A stretch of 64,000 nt of DNA from Xanthomonas sp. AM6. GTDB lineage: Bacteria; Pseudomonadota; Gammaproteobacteria; Xanthomonadales; Xanthomonadaceae. Below are positions 16,824-25,506 of the stretch, piece by piece. The DNA lies in the NCBI RefSeq assembly GCF_025665335.1, contig NZ_CP106869.1, forward strand, positions 708,501 through 772,500. Direction: 5' to 3'. The translations under genes were made by a program, and so were the position numbers. How positions within the stretch are numbered: the first letter of the stretch is position 1; each line of letters starts with the position of its first letter. The notes beneath the pieces are model-generated. The model ran no database searches. It worked only from the letters and a program-made list of their open reading frames with translations, and was not told where the DNA came from.

Positions 16824-17816
16824 TCACCCAGCGGGCGGATCGGCGAAGTCGAACACCTGCCCGGGCTCGGCTGCGACGAACCGGTCGGCGGGAATCCCTG
16901 CCAGTCGCAATGCGTCGGCCAGCGTCTCGCGCGGCTCCTCGCGGGGTTCGTCGGTAAGCTGGAACGTGCCCCAGTGGATGCCCAGCGCGTGCCGCGCGCC
17001 GGTGTCCTGGAAGATCCGGACCGCTTCGGCCGGATCGACGTGCTGCGGCGCCATGAACCAGCGCGGCGCGTAGGCGCCGATGGGAATCAGGGCGACGTCG
17101 GGCGCGCCGAACCTGTCGCGGATGCCACGAAAGATCGCGCCGTCGCCGTAGCTGGTGTCGCCCGCGAACCAGATGGAGCCCTGCGCCGTCTCGATCAGGA
17201 AGCCGCACCACAGCGCCATCCTGCGGTCTCGCACGCCACGGCTGGACCAATGGTTGGCGCGGGTGAGCGTCGCCGTGGCGGCCTCGCCGATCGGCAGCCG
17301 GTCGTGCCAGTCACCGGCTTCCGCCCGCGCGCCGGGCACGTGCTTGCGCAGCAGGGTGTCGTTGCCCAGCGGCATCAAGAACAGCGGCCGGTGCGCGTCC
17401 TGCAGCCTGCGCAAGGTGGCGACGTCGAAATGGTCGTAGTGGTTGTGGCTCAGCAGGACCGCATCGATCGGCGGCAGGTCGTCGAAGCGCACGCCTGGTG
17501 CGGTGACGCGCTTGGGGCCGGCGAGTTGCGAAGGGCTGGCGCGCTGCGACCACACCGGATCGGTGAGGAGGTTGAGGCCGGCCACCTGGATCAGCACGGT
17601 GGCGTGGCCCACCATGGTGAGGCGCAGCCGGTCGCAGCGCGCGGCCGGAACGGTGGCGCGCACCGGCACGCGGGCAGGCCATCGCGCCGCGCCCATCGCG
17701 GCTTTCCAGCGCAGCACTTCCGCTGGCGAACGGTCGGTGGACGGCTGGCCGGGATTGAAGAAGCGCACCCCGTCGAAATGGTCGCTGGCGGGGCCGTCGT
17801 AGTAGGGATTTTTCAT
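16824..17816 (-). CDS. Metallo-beta-lactamase-fold hydrolase, NAPE-PLD-like
   Basis: A 330-residue zinc hydrolase. The metal motif HNHYDH is at His124-His129, preceded by the family's DPVWS block; a GDTSYG motif and a distal His (GIHWGTF) complete the site. These features match the branch that contains N-acylphosphatidylethanolamine phospholipase D and the lactonase UlaG. The substrate in bacteria is usually unknown. No signal peptide is seen, so it should be cytoplasmic. It lies last in a same-strand group behind the FAD monooxygenase and the TetR gene, 76 bp after the latter, and may be co-transcribed. Confidence 0.87.
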   Translation of the reverse strand: MKNPYYDGPASDHFDGVRFFNPGQPSTDRSPAEVLRWKAAMGAARWPARVPVRATVPAARCDRLRLTMVGHATVLIQVAGLNLLTDPVWSQRASPSQLAGPKRVTAPGVRFDDLPPIDAVLLSHNHYDHFDVATLRRLQDAHRPLFLMPLGNDTLLRKHVPGARAEAGDWHDRLPIGEAATATLTRANHWSSRGVRDRRMALWCGFLIETAQGSIWFAGDTSYGDGAIFRGIRDRFGAPDVALIPIGAYAPRWFMAPQHVDPAEAVRIFQDTGARHALGIHWGTFQLTDEPREEPRETLADALRLAGIPADRFVAAEPGQVFDFADPPAG

Positions 17817-17892
17817 CGGGCGTGTGGGTGCAATGCGATGCGAGGCAACGGGAGTGCGGCCGGCGGCGGGATCGGCGCGGTCCGGTCCGGGC

Positions 17893-18531
17893 TCATCCGT
17901 CGCCGGTGCGCGGCGCGATCCCGTGCAGCAGCAGGCGCCCATGTTGCGCAGCCAGCGCGCGAAGGTCCGGTGCATGCGCGCTGTCGCTGCCGAAGACCTG
18001 GTGGAACAGCATCGCCATCAGCATCGGGCCCATGATCGACAGCACGTAGAGCTTCGGGTCGCCGGCGGGGGCGGCGCCGCGCGCCTGCGCGTTTTCGATG
18101 AGGCCGGCGACGGTGGACATCACCCGGTCGATGGCTTCGTCGTGCCAGATGCGGGCCAGTTCCGGGAAGGCGCGGCTCTCGCCGATGACCATGCGCATGA
18201 TCGCCGGCAGGCGGCGATCGCCCATGCTGTCCGCGGCGCGCGCCAGCAGCATGGTCGCGAGCTCGGCGAGCCCGCCCTCGAACCCGGCCGCGGCGGCTTC
18301 GATCGGTGCGAGGTTGGTCAGCAGCGCATGCCGCACCACCGCGGCGAACAGGTCCTGCTTGTTGTCGAAATACAGGTACAGCGTGCCTTTCGCGATGCCC
18401 GCGCGCCGGGCCACGTCCGCCAGCTTGGTCTCGGCGAAGCCGTGCTCGACGAAGGCGTCGAGCGCGGCGCCGAGGATCTCCGCGGGGCGCTCGTCCTTGC
18501 GGCGTTTCCATTTGGGCGTCGCTTCGGTCAT
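17893..18531 (-). CDS. TetR-family repressor
   Basis: A 212-residue TetR regulator. After a basic N-terminal tail the helix-turn-helix spans about residues 16-62 (IAKGTLYLYFDNKQDLF), followed by the ligand-binding helical core. The start is the ATG beginning MTEATPKWKRR; longer frames would overlap the monooxygenase gene. It begins 13 bp after the stop of the FAD monooxygenase and reads in the same direction, so it is probably the second gene of that operon. The 7+7 palindrome upstream of the monooxygenase is its likely operator, giving negative autoregulation. Confidence 0.88.
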   Translation of the reverse strand: MTEATPKWKRRKDERPAEILGAALDAFVEHGFAETKLADVARRAGIAKGTLYLYFDNKQDLFAAVVRHALLTNLAPIEAAAAGFEGGLAELATMLLARAADSMGDRRLPAIMRMVIGESRAFPELARIWHDEAIDRVMSTVAGLIENAQARGAAPAGDPKLYVLSIMGPMLMAMLFHQVFGSDSAHAPDLRALAAQHGRLLLHGIAPRTGDG

Positions 18532-18544
18532 GCGGTCCAGGTTC

Positions 18545-20062
18545 TCAGTGCGGGGCGTATCCGTGCGACACAAGATACCCGTCCAGTTCGGTGCGCGACG
18601 CGTCGGGGGCGGCAAAGGCGACGTAACCGTCGGGGCGCACGAGATACGCCGCGTCCTGCGCGAAGCCGGCACGCTGGTGTTCGGATTGCCATGCGAACAC
18701 GCGCAGGGCGATGCCGCGTTCGCTGCACCAGGCCTGCAGGTCGGGCGGCGCGGCGCCGTAGACGTGCAGCTGCCAGCCGATCTGCGGCAGCGGCGCGTAG
18801 TTGTCGGCGTCCTGCGTCTGCACCCACGGCAGGCGATCGCCGCCGGCGACGTCGCCGGCCCTGCCGGCGCTCAATGGGCTGTCGCGGTAGTGCAGCATGG
18901 TCTGCGAGACGGTGCGGAACATGAGTTCGCTGGCGTTGCGGTTGCGGTAGGCCAGGCTGGCCAGGGTCGGTGCGACGTAGGTCCTGACGAAGCTGGCGAC
19001 GCTGCCTTCGGCGGTGACCAGGGTGAAGGCGCGGTCGGTGGTGTTGACCAGGGTGCGCGCGAAGGCCTGCCGCTCGGCGGCGTAGCTGTCGAGCACGGCG
19101 TCACCCGCCCGGCCCTTGAGCACGTCGGCGAGTTTCCAGGAAAGGTTGATGGCGTCGAGGATGCCGGTATTCATGCCCTGGCCGCCGACCGGGCTGTGCA
19201 CGTGCGCGGCATCGCCGAGCAGGAACACGCGCCCGCGGCGGAACGCGTCGGCGACGCGGTGGTGCACGCGGTAGGTGGAGAACCAGTTGACCCGGTCGAT
19301 GCGCACGCCGAGGTTGCCGATGGCGTCGTCGCTGACGTCGGCGAAGCTCAGCTGCTCGGCGCGGTCGGCGCGCGCATCGCGCACGGTGCCGATGAGCCGA
19401 TAGTGGCCTGCCTGACTGTAGGCCAGCAGCAGGATGAAGTCGCCGTCGCCCAGCGCGATGTGCGCTTCGCCGGTCGATTGCAGGCCGCCGAGCTCGACGT
19501 CGGCGACGTAGAAGACCTGCCTGTAGGTGCCGCCTTCGAAGCCGATGCCGAGCCAATGGCGCACCGGCGACCGCGCGCCGTCGCAGGCCGCCAGATAGCC
19601 GGCCTCGGCGGCCTGCTCGCAGCCGTCGGGCAGGCGCAGGCGCACGCCGACGCGGTCGCCGTGGTCCTCGACCGCGACCAGCTCGGTGTCGCGCTCGACC
19701 GTGACGCCCAGCGAGGCGAGCTGTTCGATCAGCAGGCGCTCGTGCCGGTCCTGCGGGTACACCAGCACGAACGGGTAGGGCGAGATGCCCGCGGCCGAAT
19801 CCTGCAGCGCGATCCGTGCGCGGCGCTTGCCGCGTGCCCACAGGTTCATCGCCGGGGTGCGATGGCCGGCGGCGACGACCGCCTCGGCGATCCCCACCTG
19901 GCGGTACAGCTCCAGGGTGCGTGCCTGCACCGCCATGGCGCGCGAGGTCTCGCCCGGGCCGGCGCTCTTGTCGATGAGGCGCACGCCCACCCCCTGCCGG
20001 GTCAGCCACAACGCCAGCGTCAGCCCGGTGGGGCCGGCGCCTACGATCAGAACCTCGCTCAT
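18545..20062 (-). CDS. FAD-dependent aromatic-type monooxygenase
   Basis: A 505-residue group A flavoprotein hydroxylase of the PheA/TfdB/MhpA type, using NAD(P)H and O2. The FAD-binding Rossmann motif is GAGPTG at residues 8-13; the DG motif (CDGARSPVRHWLG) and the FAD-ribityl GD motif (LLGDAAHVHSPVGGQGMN) are intact, and a thioredoxin-like C-terminal domain (about 400-505) is present. Paired with a TetR gene such enzymes commonly modify drugs or aromatic compounds; rifampicin and tetracycline monooxygenases belong to the same fold. The substrate cannot be fixed from sequence. First gene of the putative operon monooxygenase-tetR-metallohydrolase. Confidence 0.9.
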   Translation of the reverse strand: MSEVLIVGAGPTGLTLALWLTRQGVGVRLIDKSAGPGETSRAMAVQARTLELYRQVGIAEAVVAAGHRTPAMNLWARGKRRARIALQDSAAGISPYPFVLVYPQDRHERLLIEQLASLGVTVERDTELVAVEDHGDRVGVRLRLPDGCEQAAEAGYLAACDGARSPVRHWLGIGFEGGTYRQVFYVADVELGGLQSTGEAHIALGDGDFILLLAYSQAGHYRLIGTVRDARADRAEQLSFADVSDDAIGNLGVRIDRVNWFSTYRVHHRVADAFRRGRVFLLGDAAHVHSPVGGQGMNTGILDAINLSWKLADVLKGRAGDAVLDSYAAERQAFARTLVNTTDRAFTLVTAEGSVASFVRTYVAPTLASLAYRNRNASELMFRTVSQTMLHYRDSPLSAGRAGDVAGGDRLPWVQTQDADNYAPLPQIGWQLHVYGAAPPDLQAWCSERGIALRVFAWQSEHQRAGFAQDAAYLVRPDGYVAFAAPDASRTELDGYLVSHGYAPH

Positions 20063-20080
20063 GCCGCGCCTCGTTTTTAT

Positions 20081-20096
20081 ATGACCCGTGGGTCAT
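20081..20096 (-). promoter_or_regulatory. TetR-type operator before the FAD monooxygenase gene
   Basis: Perfect inverted repeat ATGACCC-GT-GGGTCAT, 18 bp before the monooxygenase start and next to an AT-rich stretch (TTTTTATAT on the plus strand) that could be part of the promoter. Size, symmetry and position fit the operator of the TetR protein encoded by the second gene of the operon. Confidence 0.65.
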
Positions 20097-20332
20097 TTAG
20101 GCCTGGCCGCGACCTCGCCGTCAAGAGCGGTCGCGCATTTCCGGTCTCCTCGCACGGCGCTCCCTGCCGGCTGACTCGTTCAGCAAGAAAATGGAATGGC
20201 TCTCTCAGGTTTGCGCCGCCGGCGCCGTTACCTCTCCAGCGATAACGCCCCAATCCCACTGCACACAGCGGAATTGGATGCCGCCGTCCGTCCGCCAGCG
20301 ACGGTCCGGACACTCTGCCTGGAGTTGCAACC

Positions 20333-22585
20333 ATGAAGTGGTTCCACGATCTGCCTATCGCCCGCAAGCTGGCGGTGGGGTTCACTCTGACGACCCTGAT
20401 GACGGTCATGCTCGGCACCTTCGCCCTGGTCCGCCTGGGCGGCGCGCATACCGAACTGGCGGCGATGGCCGGCAACGAGATCCCCTCGGTCCAGCACCTG
20501 GGCGAGGTACGCGCGCAGCTCGGCGAGTTCCGCACCTTCGAGCTGTCGCAGCTGACCATGCTGGCCAAGCCGGACAAGGTCGCCGACTACAACAAGCGCA
20601 TGGATGCCACCACCAAGCTGGTCCGCGAAGAGCTGACCTCCTACGCCGCGCTGCCCGCCGACGACAAGGAACACGGGCTGTACCGGAAGGTCGAGGCCGA
20701 CGTGGACGCGTACTTCGGCGCCAACGCCGAGATGCGCAAGGCGGTCGCCGTCGGCGACGGCGCGCTGGCGCAGCAGATTTCCGACGAGAAGTCGCGCCCG
20801 GCGCGGCGCAAGCTGTTCGAGGACCTCAAGGCGCTGGGCGCCTACAGCAACGAGCAGATGCAGGCGAAGATCGTCAAGGCCGACGCGACGCACCGCACCA
20901 GCGTGATCGCCATCGTCGGCTGCATGCTGCTGCTGTCGCTGCTGGCCGCCGCGCTGGCGGTGGTGATCTCGCGCGCGGTCACCGGTCCGCTGGGCAAGGC
21001 CGTGCACGCGATCCAGTCGGTGGCCCGCGGCGACCTGTCGGTGAACATCCAGGTCACTAGCGCCGACGAGGCCGGCAAGATGCTGGCCGCCACCCGCGAC
21101 ATGACCGTGATGCTGCGCCGCTTCTCCGGCGAGACCCAGCAGATGGCGCAGATGCATGCCGGCCCGGACATCGGCCACCGCATCCCGGAAGATTTCCCGG
21201 GCGTGTACGGCGAGCTCGCGGTCGGCATCAACACGGTGATCTTCGAGCACCTGGACGCGATCAAGGACGCCATCGCCGTGCTCAACCAATACGCCGCCGG
21301 CGACCTGTCGCAGAACGCGCGGCGCCTGCCCGGCAGCCGCGCGATCCTGCACGAATCGATGGATGCGGCCAAGGCCAGCCTGCTGGCGATCAACACCCAG
21401 ATCCAGTCGCTGGCGCAGGCCGCGGCGGTCGGCGATTTCAGCCAGCGCGGCGACGCGCTGCGCTTCGATCACGATTTCCGGGTGATGATCGAACACCTCA
21501 ACACCATGATGCAGGTCGCCGACACCAACCTGGCGCAGGTCTCGCAGCTGCTGCGGGCGATCGCCAACGGCGATCTGACCGTGAGCATGCACGGCGAATT
21601 CCATGGCGTGTTCGCCGGCATGCGCGACGACGCCAACAGCACTGTCGCGCAGCTGACCCAGATCGTCGGCCGCATCCAGCAGGCGTCTTCCAGCATCAGC
21701 ACCGCGGCCGGCGAGATCGCCTCGGGCAACGACGACCTGTCGCGGCGTACCGAGCAGCAGGCGGCGAACCTGGAAGAGACCGCCGCCTCGATGGAGGAGC
21801 TGACCTCCACGGTCAAGCAGAACGCCGAGCATGCGCGCCAGGCCAACCAGCTGGCGATCGGTGCGGCCTCGGTCGCCTCCCAGGGCGGCGAGGTGGTCGG
21901 CCGCGTGGTCACCACCATGCACGAGATCGACGCCTCCTCGCGCCGGATCGCCGACATCATCACCGTGATCGACGGCATCGCCTTCCAGACCAACATCCTG
22001 GCCTTGAATGCCGCGGTGGAAGCGGCGCGCGCCGGCGAGCAGGGCCGCGGCTTCGCCGTGGTCGCCTCGGAAGTGCGCACCCTGGCGCAGCGTTCGGCCA
22101 GCGCCGCCAAGGAGATCAAGGGCCTGATCGACGAGTCGGTCGGCAAGGTCGCGGTGGGGTCGCAGCTGGTCAACCAGGCCGGCGACACCATGGGCGAGAT
22201 CGTCGCCTCGGTGCAGCGCGTGACCGACATCATGGCCGAGATCGCCGCAGCCTCGCAGGAGCAGTCCGCCGGCATCGAGCAGGTCAACCAGACCGTCACC
22301 CAGATGGACGAAGCCACCCAGCAGAACGCGGCGCTGGTGGAAGAGGCCACCGCGGCGGCGCGCTCGATGGAGGAGCAGACCGGCCACCTCAACGATGCGG
22401 TGGCGCTGTTCAAGCTGGACGCGCATGCCGCCGCGCCGGCGACGGCGGCCGCGCCCCGCGTGGCCCGGGCCGCGGTTCCGGTGCGCGCACCGGCCAAGGC
22501 GGCGGCCCCGGCGCGGCGTGCGCCGGCCCGCGAGCCGGTGCGCGAACCGGTCGCGGCCAACGCCGGCGACTGGCAGGAGTTCTGA
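20333..22585 (+). CDS. Methyl-accepting chemotaxis protein with four-helix-bundle sensor
   Basis: A 750-residue chemoreceptor. TM1 is at about residues 12-33, a periplasmic four-helix-bundle-like sensor at about 35-188, and TM2 at about 190-213. A HAMP domain follows, then a long insert of roughly 200 residues with repeated HAMP-like segments, and the signalling hairpin tip (about 540-590, [20 protein letters not shown]). The last five residues, DWQEF, fit the aromatic-x-x-aromatic tether that recruits CheR/CheB. The preceding 60 residues are an Ala/Pro/Arg-rich flexible linker. The ligand is unknown. The signalling half is nearly the same as in the chemoreceptor at 54.1-56.4 kb, so the two are recent paralogues. 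Confidence 0.93.
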   Translation: MKWFHDLPIARKLAVGFTLTTLMTVMLGTFALVRLGGAHTELAAMAGNEIPSVQHLGEVRAQLGEFRTFELSQLTMLAKPDKVADYNKRMDATTKLVREELTSYAALPADDKEHGLYRKVEADVDAYFGANAEMRKAVAVGDGALAQQISDEKSRPARRKLFEDLKALGAYSNEQMQAKIVKADATHRTSVIAIVGCMLLLSLLAAALAVVISRAVTGPLGKAVHAIQSVARGDLSVNIQVTSADEAGKMLAATRDMTVMLRRFSGETQQMAQMHAGPDIGHRIPEDFPGVYGELAVGINTVIFEHLDAIKDAIAVLNQYAAGDLSQNARRLPGSRAILHESMDAAKASLLAINTQIQSLAQAAAVGDFSQRGDALRFDHDFRVMIEHLNTMMQVADTNLAQVSQLLRAIANGDLTVSMHGEFHGVFAGMRDDANSTVAQLTQIVGRIQQASSSISTAAGEIASGNDDLSRRTEQQAANLEETAASMEELTSTVKQNAEHARQANQLAIGAASVASQGGEVVGRVVTTMHEIDASSRRIADIITVIDGIAFQTNILALNAAVEAARAGEQGRGFAVVASEVRTLAQRSASAAKEIKGLIDESVGKVAVGSQLVNQAGDTMGEIVASVQRVTDIMAEIAAASQEQSAGIEQVNQTVTQMDEATQQNAALVEEATAAARSMEEQTGHLNDAVALFKLDAHAAAPATAAAPRVARAAVPVRAPAKAAAPARRAPAREPVREPVAANAGDWQEF

Positions 22586-22600
22586 TTCCCACAAAGTCCC

Positions 22601-22729
22601 TGTAGGAGCGACTTCAGTCGCGACGAGCGGAGCCAGAAACCTCGGCGGCACCAGTGACCTGTCGGGGCAGAAGCCCCACCCAGCAAGACGGCCGCGGCTC
22701 CTGCTGGAGCGCCTCCAGCCGCGACGAAC
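22601..22729. repeat. Two single REP-like arms
   Basis: Bases 22601-22628 are a 28-base arm of the repeat that begins TGTAGGAGCGAC and ends CGCGACGAGC; bases 22702-22729 are a more diverged arm (about six differences) in the same orientation. Neither has its inverted partner next to it, unlike the paired copies at 56.5 and 59.1 kb. They lie in the 514-bp gene-free stretch between the chemoreceptor and the hydrolase. The part of that stretch from 22781 to 23099 holds nothing I can identify. Confidence 0.65.
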
Positions 22730-22740
22730 AGCGCAAGCTG

Positions 22741-22780
22741 CAAACGACGACGCCCCGCTTCGGTGGGGCGTCGTCGTTTG
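22741..22780. terminator. Strong bidirectional hairpin after the chemoreceptor gene
   Basis: Perfect 16-bp arms (22741-22756 and 22765-22780) around the 8-base loop GCTTCGGT. The stem ends in AAA on one side and TTT on the other, so it could stop transcription from both the chemoreceptor and the convergent hydrolase operon. The U-run is short. Confidence 0.6.
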
Positions 22781-23099
22781 TGCTTTCCAGCCTCCGCAGC
22801 CCGGCGCTGTTTGCGCTGGGCCTGGTGGATCCTTCGCCGCGCAACGCGATGCCCGGCCCAGCACAACGGCGCGCTCGCCTTGCGGCGAAAGGCTGAACGC
22901 CGTACGGCCTCGTGCCCGGCCATCGTCTCGCCGCTTCGGCTTGGCCGCCGGTTTCCTGAAGCCAGGCGCAGCACGCGAACGCCGTGCCAGCCGCCGCCGC
23001 TGTTCCGCCAATGCGGCGATCGGTCCAGACAATCACCGCAGATCATGCGGGGATTGCCCGGAGCGTCACGTCGTCACCGCAGCATCCGCGGCGAAAGGC

Positions 23100-23999
23100 C
23101 TATCGCCGCGACAGGAACGCCAGCAGTTCCGCCACTACCTCTTCCGACGATTGCTCCGGCTGCAGGTGCCCGCCGGAAATCGCCTTGCCGCTGACGTCGC
23201 CGGCCCAGCGCCGCCACAGCTCGAGCGGCGATGGCGCGCCGGCCTGCGCGTGCGGCCACAGCACCAGCACCGGGCAGTGCAGGGTGGTGCCGGCGGCCCG
23301 GTCCGCGGCGTCGTGTTCCAGGTCTTCGTGCACGGCGGCGCGGTAGTCCTCGCAGATCGCGTGGCGGACCGCGGGATCGCGAAACGCCGCCTTGTACGCG
23401 GCGAGCGCGGCGGCGTCGATGCGCTCCAGCCCGCCGGCCATCCGCGTCAGCGCGGCCTCGATGAAGGCATCGGGATCGGCGGACAGCAGCCGCTCCGGCA
23501 GGTCGAACGGTTGCGCGAGCAGGAACCAGTGGTAGTTGGCCAGGCCGTGGCGCATGTCCATCGCCTCCCAGGCGTCCGCGGTGGGGACCACGGTCAGCGA
23601 GGCGTAGTGCGTGACGCGGTGCGGATGGTCGAGCGCCAGGCGATAGCCGGCGCGCGCGCCGCGGTCGTGGCCGGCGACGGCGAAGCGCGGATGCCCCAGC
23701 TGCGCCATCAGCGCGGCCAGCGCGTCGCCGACGCGGCGCTTGCTCCAGCGCGGCTGGTCGCGATGGGTGCGGCTGCCGCCGTAGCCGGGCAGGTCCGGCG
23801 CGATCACCGTGTACGCCTGCGCCAGCCGCGGCGCGACCAGGCGCCAGGTCAGGTGCGTCTGCGGAAAGCCGTGCAACAGCAGCAGCGGCGGACCGGACCC
23901 GCCGATCACGCCGTCGAACGCGACCCCGCCGGCATCGGCCTGCAGGCGGGCGAAACCAGGAAACGCGATGGTGGGATCCTGCGATGCGTGGAGCGACAT
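23100..23999 (-). CDS. Alpha/beta hydrolase resembling fluoroacetate/haloacetate dehalogenase
   Basis: A 299-residue hydrolase close to the haloacetate dehalogenase branch. The oxyanion loop HGFPQTHLTW is followed by nucleophile Asp112 in HDRGAR, with Arg113 and Arg116 in the places that hold the substrate carboxylate. His157-Trp158 (NYHWFLLAQPF) and Tyr219 match the halide cradle, and His278 the catalytic base. From memory of the family, the catalytic acid Asp that follows the nucleophile elbow (LDILPT) reads Thr136 here (LTVVPT), so activity may be altered or the acid supplied elsewhere. It starts 21 bp after the secreted hydrolase gene, so both are one operon downstream of a MerR-type promoter. 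Confidence 0.82.
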   Translation of the reverse strand: MSLHASQDPTIAFPGFARLQADAGGVAFDGVIGGSGPPLLLLHGFPQTHLTWRLVAPRLAQAYTVIAPDLPGYGGSRTHRDQPRWSKRRVGDALAALMAQLGHPRFAVAGHDRGARAGYRLALDHPHRVTHYASLTVVPTADAWEAMDMRHGLANYHWFLLAQPFDLPERLLSADPDAFIEAALTRMAGGLERIDAAALAAYKAAFRDPAVRHAICEDYRAAVHEDLEHDAADRAAGTTLHCPVLVLWPHAQAGAPSPLELWRRWAGDVSGKAISGGHLQPEQSSEEVVAELLAFLSRR

Positions 24000-24020
24000 G
24001 CTGGCCTCGCGGGTGGGCGC

Positions 24021-24944
24021 TCAGTGCGCGATGGCGGCATCGACGAAGGCGGCCAGGTCGCGGTCGAACCGCTCCGGCTCCTCGAGGAAAGGCGCATGCC
24101 CGGACTGCGCGTAGAGCGTGCTGCTAACGCGCGGGTTCAGCGCCTTGGCGCGGGCGATCGCCGGCCCGGCCTGCACCAGCGCATCGCGCTCGCCGTACAG
24201 CAGCAGCACCGGCACCTGCGCCTTGCCCAGGCCTTCCCGGGCCTGCACGGTCATCGACTGGACCGCGCGCTGCATGTCCCACGAGGCCATCGCGGCGTTG
24301 GCGAGCAGGCGCTGGAAGGTGGCCTGGTCCGGCGGGGTGTGGAAGCACAGGGCGAGGAAGGCGCGCACGGTGTCCAGGTGCGTCTTCAGGTCGGGCGAAT
24401 TCAGGTCGCGGTAGACCTGCGGATGCGCCACGATCTGCTCCGGCTTCAGCTCGATCACGCCGTCGACGTAGACCGCGCCGGCGATGCCGCCGTCGCCGTA
24501 CTTGGCCAGATAGTTGGAGATCACCGCGCCGCCCAGCGACCAGCCCACCAGCACCGGCGCGCGCGCCTGGCTGGCGGCGATGACCGCATGCAGGTCGTCC
24601 GCCCAGCGCGTGCCGTCGACATAGGCCGCTGCCTCGGTCGGCTTGGCGGAGAGGCCGTGGCCGCGCAGGTCGTAGGTGATCATGCGGTAGCGCTGCAGCT
24701 GCGGGCTGTTGACCTGCGCGTCCCAGTTGAGGTGGCTGCCGAGCAGCCCATGCACGAACACGATGCTGGGGCCGTCGGGGTTCCCGGCTTCCTGCACGGC
24801 CAGGGTGACGCCGTCGGCCGCGGTGACCGTGTAGCGCTTGGTGTGGGCCTGTGCGGCCAGGGGCGCCAGGCACGCCGCGGCGGCGAAGGCGAGGGCGAGC
24901 AGGATGCGGTGGAACAGGGTGCGGTGGAACAAGGGGGTGGACAC
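24021..24944 (-). CDS. Exported alpha/beta hydrolase
   Basis: A 307-residue serine hydrolase with an N-terminal signal peptide (hydrophobic core about residues 14-31, cleavage near AQA). The oxyanion region is HGLLGSHLNWD, the nucleophile elbow GWSLGG, the acid lies in YGERDALV and the base His in SGHAPFLEEP. The fold suggests an esterase, peroxidase-like or lactone hydrolase acting in the periplasm; the substrate is unknown. The N-terminus repeats FHRTLFHR, from a short DNA duplication. The promoter region shared with the divergent merR gene carries a MerR-type long-spacer promoter, implying inducible expression. Confidence 0.87.
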   Translation of the reverse strand: MSTPLFHRTLFHRILLALAFAAAACLAPLAAQAHTKRYTVTAADGVTLAVQEAGNPDGPSIVFVHGLLGSHLNWDAQVNSPQLQRYRMITYDLRGHGLSAKPTEAAAYVDGTRWADDLHAVIAASQARAPVLVGWSLGGAVISNYLAKYGDGGIAGAVYVDGVIELKPEQIVAHPQVYRDLNSPDLKTHLDTVRAFLALCFHTPPDQATFQRLLANAAMASWDMQRAVQSMTVQAREGLGKAQVPVLLLYGERDALVQAGPAIARAKALNPRVSSTLYAQSGHAPFLEEPERFDRDLAAFVDAAIAH

Positions 24945-24973
24945 GGGCGAGCTCCGGTTGGACGAGTCCGGGC

Positions 24974-25005
24974 AGTGTCGGCCCTCACACTGGTGTGAGG
25001 GTCAA
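24974..25005 (-). promoter_or_regulatory. MerR-type operator and long-spacer promoter for the hydrolase operon
   Basis: Perfect inverted repeat CCCTCACAC-TG-GTGTGAGGG (24982-25001). On the minus strand TTGACC (25005-25000) is a near-consensus -35 and GACACT (24979-24974) a weak -10, separated by 20 bp with the palindrome filling the spacer. An over-long spacer with a dyad inside is the hallmark of promoters untwisted by MerR-family activators. The divergent MerR gene starts 10 bp beyond the dyad, and GAGGG at its edge doubles as that gene's ribosome site. Confidence 0.72.
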
Positions 25006-25010
25006 GCGCC

Positions 25011-25418
25011 ATGGATGCTATGCTTTTTTCCATGGATACCGCGCCTGCGCAACGCACGCTGAGCATCGGCGAACTGGCCCGCGACACCGGCGCGAGCGTG
25101 CGTTCGATCCGCCACTACGACGCACACGGGCTGCTGACCTCGTTCCGCGCCGGCAACGGCTATCGCGCGTTCCCGCCGGCGGCGGTCACCCAGGTCCGGC
25201 AGATCCAGCGCATGATCGCGACCGGTTTCAGCCTGGCCGAGATCCGCGCCTTCCCCGATTGCATGCGCATGATCGAAGGCGCCAGCGCGTGCCCCGAGAC
25301 CAGCGCGGCGCAGCGCAAGCGGCTGGCCTCCATCGAACGGCAGATCGCCGATCTGGAGCGGCGCCGCGCGCGCCTGCTGAAGACGCTGGCCGAAGGCGTC
25401 GTGCCGCCGCTGGAATAG
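25011..25418 (+). CDS. MerR-family transcriptional regulator
   Basis: A 135-residue regulator. The winged helix-turn-helix occupies about residues 16-50 (IGELARDTGASVRSIRHYDAHGLL), followed by the second DNA-contact helices and a C-terminal dimerisation coiled coil (about 95-128). One Cys (about residue 84) lies before the coil and another at 93, but there is no metal-site pattern of MerR, CueR or ZntR, so it is more likely a small-molecule sensor. ATG at the first position is preferred because GAGGG precedes it; an ATG 21 bases later has no ribosome site. Divergent from the two hydrolases, which it probably controls. Confidence 0.88.
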   Translation: MDAMLFSMDTAPAQRTLSIGELARDTGASVRSIRHYDAHGLLTSFRAGNGYRAFPPAAVTQVRQIQRMIATGFSLAEIRAFPDCMRMIEGASACPETSAAQRKRLASIERQIADLERRRARLLKTLAEGVVPPLE

Positions 25419-25456
25419 GGCCGTCGGCGACACGGATCGGCGCCGTTTGCCGCTGC

Positions 25457-25484
25457 GCCCGTCGCGACCGACGTCGCTCCCACG
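25457..25484. repeat. Single REP-like arm
   Basis: A 28-base arm starting GCCCGTCGCGAC and ending GCTCCCACG, the right-hand half of the repeat found paired at 56.5 and 59.1 kb. It lies between the convergent MerR and VOC genes. Confidence 0.65.
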
Positions 25485-25506
25485 CGGGCGCTCGGCGGGG
25501 CACGTG

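Noticed and set aside
20205-20250. A sigma-28 promoter before the first chemoreceptor (CAGCGATAAC resembles GCCGATAA)
   Set aside because: No matching -35 element at the right distance and the hexamer match is partial, unlike the site at 54045-54072.
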